This document shows, one piece after another, positions 9,115 through 16,714 of a stretch of 43,064 bases of DNA. The position numbers and the translations under genes are program-made. A model generated the notes under the pieces. The model searched no databases and had not been told where the DNA came from. It saw nothing but the letters and a program-made list of their open reading frames with translations. The stretch lies in assembly GCA_016871975.1 (NCBI GenBank), contig VHBM01000003.1:1-43064 (forward strand), written 5' to 3'. The first letter of the stretch is position 1; each line of letters starts with the position of its first letter. The DNA is from Nitrososphaerota archaeon (GTDB lineage: Archaea; Thermoproteota; Nitrososphaeria; Nitrososphaerales; Nitrosopumilaceae).

Positions 9115-9570
9115 CTAAAGGTAAACTGGTGTAGCAGATCTTGTTAAATTATTTGTACTATTCTGCTTGGCAGATTTTGAAAAATCATCAGATTTGGCAT
9201 ATTCTTCAGATATTAGATTCTCAGAGACATTGCTCTGAAGATGCTTTATTTTCTTAATCGAATCTTCTGCAGAAATTACAAGCTCACTTAGATTGTCATT
9301 TAGTGTATCCATGGAGCCAACTGAGCTGTTTACCATATCAACAAATTCCTTTATCAGAGAAAAGACCTCCTTTTTGTGTTCATATTTGTATAAGATATAG
9401 TCTGCAATGCGAAGAATTTGGTTAAAGTCTTGCAGCTCTTCTACTGAAAGATGGCTTGTTTTCTTTTTATCGGAGTCTAGCTCTGCAAGCCTTTTTTCAA
9501 CAAGGCCAGATATCTTTTGAATTCTTTTTCTGCTTTTTTGTATATTTATAGCGGGTTTTATTGATACCAT
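9115..9570 (-). CDS. Helical protein in the cdvC operon, possibly ESCRT-III-related
   Basis: A 151-aa protein, predicted all-helical from residue 8 to about 118, then a low-complexity Ser/Asn tail ending in ATPVYL. The N-terminus is very basic (SRKRIQKISGLVEKR), like the membrane- or polymer-binding first helix of ESCRT-III proteins; the later part is acidic. It starts 5 nt after the stop of the preceding ORF and ends 45 nt before cdvC, so co-transcription is likely. A role with CdvC in division or membrane remodelling is inferred from context. Direct sequence similarity to CdvB is not obvious. Confidence 0.65.
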   Translation of the reverse strand: MVSIKPAINIQKSRKRIQKISGLVEKRLAELDSDKKKTSHLSVEELQDFNQILRIADYILYKYEHKKEVFSLIKEFVDMVNSSVGSMDTLNDNLSELVISAEDSIKKIKHLQSNVSENLISEEYAKSDDFSKSAKQNSTNNLTRSATPVYL

Positions 9571-9575
9571 TTAGA

Positions 9576-10130
9576 TTAAGCGAGCTCTGGTTTCGCAAAA
9601 TCTAGATTAGGATACTGCTTGTTTATTTTAGAGTCTGCGATCAACTTTGCTTCATCTAGGATTGTCTGCGACTCTTTATTTGATTGGCCAAAGTCAAATT
9701 TTGCCTCGGTTATTGTAGCAGAGTCCATTACTATGCTTCCTAGCACTGATGAGAGCTCGCAAAAAGCCCTATAATATTCTGGAAAATGCCTATAGAGTCT
9801 TGCACTTGTTATTCTGATAACCGATGTTGCAGAGGCAAGGTTTGTTGTAATGCTACTTATGCCCTTTATTGTACAAATTCGCCTTTGGATTTGTTTTAAT
9901 GATTCTATTGCAAGGCAAATTTCGCCTTCTAGTTCTGCGAGTTTTATAAAATCAGAGTCGTCTATTTTCCCATATAGTGCAAGGTTTTGGCTTCCAATGT
10001 GAGTTCTTTTTTTATCAAGCTGCATTAGAATGGTTTCAAGTAATTCAACAGAGTAAACTAGTCTAGGCATTAGCGTATTTTTATGCGAATTGTCAGAGTT
10101 TTCTTTTTCAGTTGCTGCCATGTCCATCAT
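9576..10130 (-). CDS. ESCRT-III-like (CdvB paralogue-like) protein
   Basis: A 184-aa helical protein whose pattern matches the CdvB/Snf7 core. A first long helix pair (residues ~25-85, with LYGKIDDSDFIKLAELEGEI) is followed by a run that tracks lipid-facing ESCRT-III helices (SATSVIRITSARLYRHFPEY). A later acidic helical segment is also present. It probably polymerises with the Cdv machinery and is depolymerised by CdvC two genes downstream. Thaumarchaea carry several CdvB paralogues. No clear Vps4-binding MIM motif (proline-rich tail) was found, though the C-terminus ends FAKPELA. Start at ATG 10130, with two alternative ATGs within four codons. Confidence 0.6.
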   Translation of the reverse strand: MMDMAATEKENSDNSHKNTLMPRLVYSVELLETILMQLDKKRTHIGSQNLALYGKIDDSDFIKLAELEGEICLAIESLKQIQRRICTIKGISSITTNLASATSVIRITSARLYRHFPEYYRAFCELSSVLGSIVMDSATITEAKFDFGQSNKESQTILDEAKLIADSKINKQYPNLDFAKPELA

Positions 10131-10286
10131 GGAAAAATATTGAGAAATTTACTATATCAGGACGTTGTCACAAATTTCCAGTTAACCACAGTCACATATA
10201 TCGCCGGATACAGCTCAGAAAAATTTCCATTATTAGTACAAGGAATTTAGCTTATCATCTTACCTAACCACTAGTGATCGTTTGAT

Positions 10287-11453
10287 ATGGTTAAGGAGAA
10301 TGGCCTTACTGTAAGTCTTGAAGAGTTTGGGCTAAGCAAGTATGAGGCAAAGGCCTATGTTACTTTGGTCTCTCATGGCACAATTTCTGCAAGCGAGGTT
10401 GCATATTACTCTAATCTTCCTCGAACCAAGATTTATCCAACTTTACTAAAACTAGAGAAAAAAAGACTGGTAATTATTTCCAAAAGCAAGCCAATAATGT
10501 GCACTGCAATTGCACCAGAAGATGCCTTTGATGATATTATTCAAGAGCATATAGACAAGGTAAACCAGATGAACACACTTGTTTCAAAGCTAAAGCGTGC
10601 AAGTGAGGAAAGCAAAAAGACAAGGGGTGCAGAAGAAAAAAGATATTTTCATATCAATTCAAACAATGTCCTAAACCAGCTTAAAATAATGACAGAGGGA
10701 ACAAAGTCATCAATTCAAGCCACTGTTGACAGTTGGGGACTAAACTTGCTTGCAGAGTGCAAAGAGCAGCTACTTTTAGTGCTAAGAAGAAATGTTGATG
10801 TAAAAATTATTGTTGCGCCATCACAGATTGGTTCTGAATCATTTTATGCAATACCAGATGGGGCAAAAATCAGAGTTGCAGATACTGTGCAAAACAGCTT
10901 TATTTTTGATCAGACAGAGGTGCTGCTAATTGATGGCGATAATGGAAAAGGTGCAGTGTTTTCTGCAACAGATGTTCTAGGCTCAAGTCAGGCCAAAGTA
11001 TTTTCACAAATGTGGGAAAATGCCCTAAAGACAGATGGCCTGTATGACATGGCAAAATCTGATGCCCAGTCAGTATATCGCATAATCCAGCTTGTAAGTC
11101 AAAACGGCCTTGGCTTTACTCTAAATTCTGCCATTGATTCAAAAAATTCAAGTGTTGATTTTCTAAAGCTGCTAGAAAAAGAGGGAATTAATCTAAAATC
11201 AAAGTCATTTGAGGACGTAACTGGCATAATCAACTCTGTATTACAGATAACATGTGCAGGTCATCTAAGCTATGATTCTGCCAAAAACAACATAACTGTA
11301 GAATCAAAGATAAATGGAGGCCATTCGCTTCCATGGACAAGCATGCTTGATCAGTATTTGCAAAGCTGCGGATACAATACAAAGCTAATTTACCAGAATC
11401 ATTCCCAAAAGGGAGAGAAAGTTTTCATCAAGATTCATCCAAACAAAAACTAA
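10287..11453 (+). CDS. TrmB-family transcriptional regulator
   Basis: A 388-aa regulator. Residues ~10-75 are the TrmB winged helix-turn-helix (LEEFGLSKYEAKAYVTL, then SEVAYYSNLPRTKIYPTL). A coiled linker (~85-110) leads to the TrmB effector-type domain (~115-255), ending in an FSQMWENAL segment typical of the family. Residues ~260-388 form an extra C-terminal part not usual in sugar-type TrmB proteins. It is transcribed away from the ESCRT-III-like/cdvC operon, with 156 nt of shared intergenic DNA, so it could control that operon or itself. Thaumarchaea have many TrmB paralogues with unknown ligands. Confidence 0.88.
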   Translation: MVKENGLTVSLEEFGLSKYEAKAYVTLVSHGTISASEVAYYSNLPRTKIYPTLLKLEKKRLVIISKSKPIMCTAIAPEDAFDDIIQEHIDKVNQMNTLVSKLKRASEESKKTRGAEEKRYFHINSNNVLNQLKIMTEGTKSSIQATVDSWGLNLLAECKEQLLLVLRRNVDVKIIVAPSQIGSESFYAIPDGAKIRVADTVQNSFIFDQTEVLLIDGDNGKGAVFSATDVLGSSQAKVFSQMWENALKTDGLYDMAKSDAQSVYRIIQLVSQNGLGFTLNSAIDSKNSSVDFLKLLEKEGINLKSKSFEDVTGIINSVLQITCAGHLSYDSAKNNITVESKINGGHSLPWTSMLDQYLQSCGYNTKLIYQNHSQKGEKVFIKIHPNKN

Positions 11454-11481
11454 AAACACGACACATTCCATCGTATTTTAA

Positions 11482-11937
11482 ATGATTGAAGAGAGGTTAA
11501 AGTCGCTAAACATAGTTCTGCCTAGTCCCCCAAAGCCTGCAGGTTCTTATGTACCTGTAACAATATCTGGCAAAACAGCCTATGTGTCAGGCCAGATCCC
11601 AATAACAGATGGCAAAATAACCCACAAAGGAAAGGTTCCAGTACAACAATCAGTTGAAGAGGCGCAAAAGGCAGCAAGACTGTGCATCATAAACGCACTG
11701 GCTCAGCTAAAAGCAGAGATTGGAAGTCTTGATAAAATTTCAAGAATTCTCAAAGTGTCTGGTTTTGTAAATTCAGCACCAGACTTTGTTGATCAACCAA
11801 AGGTGGTCAATGGCGCATCAGATCTTCTCTTTGAGATTTTTGGTGAAAAAGGAAAACATTCTAGAGTTGCAATAGGAGCTGCAAGCTTGCCACTTGACTC
11901 TACTGTTGAAATTGATATGATAGTTGAGCTTAGCTAA
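11482..11937 (+). CDS. RidA/YjgF-family enamine/imine deaminase
   Basis: A 151-aa member of the RidA superfamily, which hydrolyses reactive 2-aminoacrylate-type imines in the cytoplasm. Typical pieces are VLPSPPKPAGSYVP, YVSGQIPI and the Arg-containing end HSRVAIGAASLPLDSTVEID. Length and the PSPPKPAG entry point to the longer (~150 aa) subgroup rather than the ~125-aa E. coli type; in that subgroup the reaction is less well established. It follows the TrmB gene by 28 nt. Its stop overlaps the opposing DHH gene by 8 nt. Confidence 0.88.
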   Translation: MIEERLKSLNIVLPSPPKPAGSYVPVTISGKTAYVSGQIPITDGKITHKGKVPVQQSVEEAQKAARLCIINALAQLKAEIGSLDKISRILKVSGFVNSAPDFVDQPKVVNGASDLLFEIFGEKGKHSRVAIGAASLPLDSTVEIDMIVELS

Positions 11938-12934
11938 GCTTTGCGTTAAACGCTTTAAGAAATTTTGTCATCTTGTCTTTTGGGATGACTGCACCACATG
12001 CCTTGTCATGTCCTCCACCAGAGCCGCCAAGCGATGTGGCAAGTGGGTTTACTATTTTGCCAAGATGTAGCTTGCATGACCTTGAGCCACGTATTGACAC
12101 TGCGTATATTCCCTGCTCTGTTCTTTCCTTGTATGCAACGCCAACGTCTTTTCCTGACAATCCAAGTACAAAGTTTACAGCACCGCTTGCACCAGAATCC
12201 AAGACTTCCATGTATGCAAGGTTTTTCATTTTCTTCATTGATTTTTTTACTTGTAAAATAATTGATGCAAGCTTTGCAACCTGAAGCTGGGCAAACTCAA
12301 ATGTGTTTGGGATTTCATGTGGATATTTTGAGTCAGATAATTCCTCGACAAGATAGAGAAGATAGTCAGAATCTTTTTGATGTCCTGTTATGTTAAATGT
12401 CAACACGGTTGCACTAATTAATGCAAATTGCCTATCAAAGATTTGCAAAAGTTTTGCACCTATTGGCCTGTCTTCCATATAGTCAGTTATTGCAGCACAT
12501 GCTGCTACAAACTGTGCATGATCATTTAGTTTTGATTTGAATGCATCATAGACTTGTACGGTAGTGCATTCGTTAATGTCATGAATTACTTTGACTTTGA
12601 GCTTTTCAAGCTTTTTGATTATTTTATTATCCATATCATGGTGATCAATGTATGTTATTGCGATTTTATTTTTCCTAAGACTTGTCAGTATTTCGACAAA
12701 CTCGTCTTGATTTTTTTGACTAAGGCCTACATCGCAGATAAAAAGTGTCTTTAGTTTTTCATTGTCTTTTATTTTTGCAAGCGCATCCATCATGCCAGGA
12801 TAGTCAACAAGTACAGTATCGCCTCCAAATGCCTGCCTAATCAGTGCAGCTGCACTTATCCCATCAGCGTCTTCTTTGTGAGAAACGCAGAGGAGTCTGT
12901 CTCTTTTTGTTTTTTGTGTGCTAATTTCTGACAT
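11930..12934 (-). CDS. DHH-family phosphoesterase (NrnA/RecJ-like)
   Basis: A 334-aa DHH phosphoesterase from the ATG at 12934; the track's TTG start adds two residues. The metal motifs are in order: SHKEDADGISAAAL, CDVGLS, IDHHDMD, and the DHHA1 substrate motif GGSGGGHDKACG at the C-terminus. Such enzymes degrade short RNA or single-stranded DNA (nanoRNase, RecJ-like) or cyclic dinucleotides. Length fits archaeal stand-alone DHH-DHHA1 nucleases. The exact substrate cannot be deduced. Confidence 0.87.
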   Translation of the reverse strand: MSEISTQKTKRDRLLCVSHKEDADGISAAALIRQAFGGDTVLVDYPGMMDALAKIKDNEKLKTLFICDVGLSQKNQDEFVEILTSLRKNKIAITYIDHHDMDNKIIKKLEKLKVKVIHDINECTTVQVYDAFKSKLNDHAQFVAACAAITDYMEDRPIGAKLLQIFDRQFALISATVLTFNITGHQKDSDYLLYLVEELSDSKYPHEIPNTFEFAQLQVAKLASIILQVKKSMKKMKNLAYMEVLDSGASGAVNFVLGLSGKDVGVAYKERTEQGIYAVSIRGSRSCKLHLGKIVNPLATSLGGSGGGHDKACGAVIPKDKMTKFLKAFNAKLS

Positions 12935-12975
12935 TTGCAAAAAATCGAATCTGCCCTCATTTAAATTAAGAAAAG

Positions 12976-13188
12976 CTAGTGGTGGGTTTTATTATCAAAA
13001 GTTTTTGTTTTTGTAACAACCTTTTCCTCAGGAGTTTTTTTCAATGTACATGCGTACTCGTCATAAAATGAACGCCCGCTTAGTTGAGTAGATTTGTCTA
13101 TTTCCTGCAGTTTTAGTAATGACTCGCCTGAGGCATGAAGTATTTCCTCATCTACCTGCTTGATGTACTTGCGTTCTGCTTCTGACAT
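12976..13188 (-). CDS. Small hypothetical protein, 70 aa
   Basis: A 70-aa charged protein with an N-terminal helical half and a Lys/Thr-rich tail ending in KTHH. It contains SGRSFYDEYACTLKK, which resembles GVSFYDMVFEVLYKH in the small protein encoded at 14480-14686; both lie beside the citrate synthase gene and may be related. No domain is recognised. It is divergent from citrate synthase, sharing a 116-nt promoter region. Confidence 0.6.
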   Translation of the reverse strand: MSEAERKYIKQVDEEILHASGESLLKLQEIDKSTQLSGRSFYDEYACTLKKTPEEKVVTKTKTFDNKTHH

Positions 13189-13304
13189 TGATTTTAGATT
13201 AAAAATTTCGATTTATGGGGCGGCTTTGATAGATTAGACAATTTGCTAAATTTGGTGTCCCTTATTAGAAAGAATAATTAGTAATTTTCTTTCAATCTAA
13301 CTCA

Positions 13305-14483
13305 TTGGATACAAAAAATATCGGCCTAAGAGATATCGAGGTTGCAGATACTAGAATATCGGATATAGATGGAGAAAGAGGCAAGCTCATCTATCGTGGC
13401 TATGATATACTAGATCTTACAAAAAACTCTAATTTTGAGGAAACTGCATATCTTCTTCTTCATGACAGGCTGCCCTCAAAGACAGAGCTAGACGATTTTA
13501 GGGCAAGGCTTGCAGATGCACGCCTGATCCCAACTCACATGCAAGAGAACATGGGAAACTGGAGAAAGGATGCAGATCCCATGGATGCGCTTCAGGCCTT
13601 TGTTGCAGCACTTGGAGGCTATTATGATGAAGAGTTTTCAAGCAAGAATGCAAGCTATGATAGGGCAATCAATCTTATCGCAAAGGTTCCAACAATTGTA
13701 GTAAGCTGGGAAAGAATCAGAAATAATAAAAAAATCATAAACCCAGATCCAAAGCTAAGCCATGCAGCAAACTTTCTTTACATGCTTACTGGCGAAAAGC
13801 CTGACCCAGAGATAGAAAAAGTCTTAGATGTTTGTCTTATTTTGCATGCAGACCACAGCTTTAATGCATCAACATTTGCTGCAAGACAGGTCGCATCAAC
13901 GCGAGCCCATATGTTCTCTGCTGCAAGTGCTGCAATTGGGGCACTAAGTGGCGAGCTACATGGCGGCGCAAACTATGAGGTAATGAAGATGTTACTTGAG
14001 ATTCAGACTATGGACAATGTAGAGCCATGGATTATAGAACAAATAGAAAAAGGAAACAGGATTATGGGAATGGGTCATGCAGTATACAAGACATTTGACC
14101 CGCGAGCTTTGGTGCTAAAGGAACTTTCAAAAAAGTTGGCAAAAAAAACAGGTCAGCCTTGGTATGACATTACAGAAAAAGTAGAACATGTGACTATTCG
14201 CGAGATGAAAAACAGAAAAGGAATTGATATCTACCCAAATGTTGACCTGTATAGTGCATCAGTATACTATATGATGGGAATACCAATGGACCTTAATACG
14301 CCACTTTTTGCAGTATCTAGATGTGCTGGATGGGCAGCTCACATAATCGAAGAAAAATTTGCAGAGGCTGCACCAAAGCCTGCATTGTATAGACCAAAGG
14401 CATCTTATGTTGGAAAATATTGTGGGCCAGAAGGCTGCAAGTATACTCCACTTGATCTAAGACCTGAACCACAGGTAAGTTAA
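13305..14483 (+). CDS. gltA: Citrate synthase
   Basis: This enzyme condenses acetyl-CoA with oxaloacetate. It has 392 aa with a TTG start (13305), consistent with the conserved opening LRDIEVADTRISDIDGERGKL. Active-site segments present are HADHSFNASTFAAR, LSGELHGGAN and MGMGHAVYKTFDPRA, carrying the catalytic His residues and Asp. Length is that of the compact archaeal/Gram-positive type. In thaumarchaea it feeds the oxidative branch toward 2-oxoglutarate for biosynthesis; sucCD further along belongs to the same metabolic area. Its TAA overlaps the stop of the next gene by 4 nt (TTAA). Confidence 0.95.
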   Translation: MDTKNIGLRDIEVADTRISDIDGERGKLIYRGYDILDLTKNSNFEETAYLLLHDRLPSKTELDDFRARLADARLIPTHMQENMGNWRKDADPMDALQAFVAALGGYYDEEFSSKNASYDRAINLIAKVPTIVVSWERIRNNKKIINPDPKLSHAANFLYMLTGEKPDPEIEKVLDVCLILHADHSFNASTFAARQVASTRAHMFSAASAAIGALSGELHGGANYEVMKMLLEIQTMDNVEPWIIEQIEKGNRIMGMGHAVYKTFDPRALVLKELSKKLAKKTGQPWYDITEKVEHVTIREMKNRKGIDIYPNVDLYSASVYYMMGIPMDLNTPLFAVSRCAGWAAHIIEEKFAEAAPKPALYRPKASYVGKYCGPEGCKYTPLDLRPEPQVS

Positions 14484-14686
14484 TTTCTTGAGTTAAGCCA
14501 CTGTTTTGCTCTAGAGTTTACGTCGTGTTTGTAAAGAACCTCAAAGACCATGTCATAAAATGACACTCCTTTTTGTCGTGCCTGTTCATCAAGCCACTTT
14601 ATTCCATCTGCAAGTTCTGGGTCATATTGTGCAAACTCAACTAGATCATCGACCATCTTTGTAAAGAAGGAGTGTGATTCAAGCAT
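14480..14686 (-). CDS. Small hypothetical protein, 68 aa
   Basis: The real gene is the C-terminal part of the 138-aa track ORF; the earlier residues are antisense noise. From ATG 14686 it gives 68 aa, rich in acidic and aromatic residues (VDDLVEFAQYDPELADG). A TTG at 14728 would add 14 plausible residues. A TATATA element at about 14731-14736 could serve both this gene and the divergent RNase H-like gene. It shares an SFYD motif with the 70-aa protein on the other side of citrate synthase. Function unknown. Confidence 0.55.
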   Translation of the reverse strand: MLESHSFFTKMVDDLVEFAQYDPELADGIKWLDEQARQKGVSFYDMVFEVLYKHDVNSRAKQWLNSRN

Positions 14687-14763
14687 TGCATTGGCATTTC
14701 CAAGTATGCTATTCAGACGTAAATTCAAATTATATAGACAAATGACACCTTTTTGGTTGACAT

Positions 14764-15147
14764 ATGAAGCACATTTTTTACTGTGATGGAAATCAAAAAA
14801 AGATTGCATGGGTAATACAGACAGATGGTAATGCAGTAGAACAACAGCGAGACCATGCAGACATTTACCTAGACAAGGTAACAGATGAACAATCAAAGTT
14901 CATTGCACTGCATGTTGGAGTTTTTTGGGGAATTGGAAAATTTATCATAAAAAATAATGATAGCATAAGTATCATGCTTGATTCTAAATCAATGTTTGAG
15001 CATCTCAATGGGGATAAGGAAAACACTGACTCCTTTATACAAAATAGAGCACAATTTATCAATCAGATTGTAGAGCAGAGAAAGCTAAATGTAGAGTGTC
15101 ATTTAATTGACGCAAAAGATAACGTGGCACACAAATTACTTGATTAA
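14764..15147 (+). CDS. RNase H-like domain protein
   Basis: A 127-aa protein that follows the RNase HI fold order. A first strand carries an Asp (FYCDGNQKKIAWVI), a helix carries Glu/His (DEQSKFIALHVGV), a strand reads SISIMLDSKSMFEHLNG with the typical D-S, and the ending is DAKDNVAHKLLD, like the D/N-x-x-A motif. If active it would cut RNA in RNA-DNA hybrids. The first motif lacks the usual TDGS pattern, so substrate or activity may differ. The TATA-like element ~30 nt before the ATG suggests a leaderless transcript. Confidence 0.6.
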   Translation: MKHIFYCDGNQKKIAWVIQTDGNAVEQQRDHADIYLDKVTDEQSKFIALHVGVFWGIGKFIIKNNDSISIMLDSKSMFEHLNGDKENTDSFIQNRAQFINQIVEQRKLNVECHLIDAKDNVAHKLLD

Positions 15148-15252
15148 AGCTTTAGTTTTCATAATTGCCACTTACGATTTAATTTACCAAAATATTGATA
15201 AATATCTAAGAACGATTTGTATTAGATCGTATATCAGGACGTTGAAAATAGG

Positions 15253-15333
15253 ATGGAAGAATACGGCGAAATGTATTTCCACGCAGAAAAAGTCAAGCGA
15301 ATGAAAAAAAGAGACCGAAGAAAACGGGATTAA
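15253..15333 (+). CDS. 26-aa basic micro-ORF
   Basis: Found by hand, too short for the track. It begins MEEYGEMYFHAEKVKRM and continues with a run of Lys/Arg/Asp to a TAA. The amphipathic start and very basic tail resemble small nucleic-acid- or ribosome-binding peptides. A TATA-like GTATATC lies about 22 nt upstream of the ATG, allowing a leaderless mRNA. The ORF fills the gap between the RNase H-like gene and the opposing glycerate kinase. Coding potential is judged only from sequence order and promoter spacing. Confidence 0.4.
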   Translation: MEEYGEMYFHAEKVKRMKKRDRRKRD

Positions 15334-15342
15334 TTTTTTAAT

Positions 15343-16620
15343 CTAGTTTAGAATCAAGCCTATATCCATCAGATTAGTGTGCGTGTAACCTGTTTTAACT
15401 AGGCCGCCATATTTTTTAAAAAAAGAGTTTGAATCATTGTTTTTTAAATAATTTTGAATATTTTTTGCACTTACAGTATTGTCAGTAATTGCTCCTGCAA
15501 ATTTTGTATTTCCATCAATTCCATCTGTTCCTACAGATGCAAAAGTAAATCTATTTTTTTTATTCTGCATCTGTTGCAAAATGCGCAGAACAAGTTCCTG
15601 ATTTCTTCCACCTTTTCCATTTCCAGTTACATTAACTGTTGGTTCGCCCCCAAAAATAATACAAGTATGATGTCTTTTTTGAATCAAAGTTGCTAGTTTT
15701 TTAGCAACACTTGTCACATTGCCAGAAGTTGTGATAGTTTTTGTAACAAAGCCAAACTGCCTTGATTTTTTACTCATTGCATCAAGCAAATCGCGATTTT
15801 GTGCAATAATGATGTTGTTTATTTTTGGATGCTTTGGTGTTTCTTGGATTTTTCCTTTCATCCCAGCGTTGAATCGCCTGATTATTTTATTTGAGATTAA
15901 TTTTCCAAGTTTGTATTTTTTTATTATCTCAAGTGCATCATCAAATGTGGTATTGTCATGGTATGCATAGCCAGATGCTATTGATGATAGATCATCGCCG
16001 ATAACATCTGACATTACAAATGCGACAGCATCACAGCCAAGATTCTCAACTAGTTTTCCACCTTTTATTGCAGAAAGATGTTTTCTAATGCAGTTGATTT
16101 CGTGTATTGTTGCGCCTGATTTTATCAAAACTTGGTTAACGTGTTTTTTTTCTTCAAATGTAATTCCTTCTGGCACACACATTAATGCAGAAGAGCCACC
16201 AGATACAAGAAAAATAATAAACTCACGATTTGTTCTGTTTTCTACAAATTCTTTGACAGCCTTTCCCGCTCTGTAGCTTTGTAAAGTCGGCAGCGGATGA
16301 CCTGCATAAATGACTTGAAATTTCTTATTTTTGATCAGAGATTTTGTTCCTTTTGGCACTACAACTATGCCTCCATCAATTTTTGTAATGTCATCTACTG
16401 TCTTTGCCATAGAGTCTGCGGCTTTGCCAAAGGCTACCAAGTAGATTTTGTCGTATTTTTCTAGATTAATCGTCTTTTTACCTACAATGATTTGATTCTT
16501 TTTGATAAATTTTGGCAGTATTTTTTGCGGCAAGGCTTGCGCAATTCCAAATTCTATAATGTCAGTTGCGATTTTTTTATGTCTGGTTTTTGTTAATTCT
16601 TTGTAATTTTGTATAATCAT
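15343..16620 (-). CDS. Glycerate 2-kinase (MOFRL family)
   Basis: A 425-aa kinase that phosphorylates glycerate to 2-phosphoglycerate, linking glycerate to lower glycolysis or gluconeogenesis. Family features are the N-terminal DUF4147 domain with FGKAADSMA, GGIVVVPKG, GHPLPT, the Ser-rich VSGGSSALMCVP and MSDVIGDDLSSIASG. The C-terminal MOFRL domain has GGRNQELVLR and SVGTDGIDGNTKFAGA. Length is typical for archaeal GckA-type enzymes. Start is ATG 16620. Confidence 0.9.
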   Translation of the reverse strand: MIIQNYKELTKTRHKKIATDIIEFGIAQALPQKILPKFIKKNQIIVGKKTINLEKYDKIYLVAFGKAADSMAKTVDDITKIDGGIVVVPKGTKSLIKNKKFQVIYAGHPLPTLQSYRAGKAVKEFVENRTNREFIIFLVSGGSSALMCVPEGITFEEKKHVNQVLIKSGATIHEINCIRKHLSAIKGGKLVENLGCDAVAFVMSDVIGDDLSSIASGYAYHDNTTFDDALEIIKKYKLGKLISNKIIRRFNAGMKGKIQETPKHPKINNIIIAQNRDLLDAMSKKSRQFGFVTKTITTSGNVTSVAKKLATLIQKRHHTCIIFGGEPTVNVTGNGKGGRNQELVLRILQQMQNKKNRFTFASVGTDGIDGNTKFAGAITDNTVSAKNIQNYLKNNDSNSFFKKYGGLVKTGYTHTNLMDIGLILN

Positions 16621-16714
16621 TAAAAGATAATTCTAATGTTTTAATATCAATACTTTTGTTCCGAGTTTGAATGTGACATCAAGATATAATAATGATTAAG
16701 AATTTCATTTTCCC

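Noticed and set aside
14687-14896. N-terminal part of the 138-aa track ORF
   Set aside because: Runs antisense into the RNase H-like gene, with no domain; the gene is better started at ATG 14686.
10153-15244. Exact 15-nt repeat TATATCAGGACGTTG at 10153-10167 and 15230-15244
   Set aside because: One shared 15-mer in a 43-kb AT-rich window is about what chance gives; both copies overlap TATA-like elements but no further similarity surrounds them.
15107-15304. 65-aa ORF after the RNase H-like gene
   Set aside because: Begins inside that gene in another frame, and its composition looks like random AT-rich translation; the micro-ORF at 15253 in another frame is more credible.
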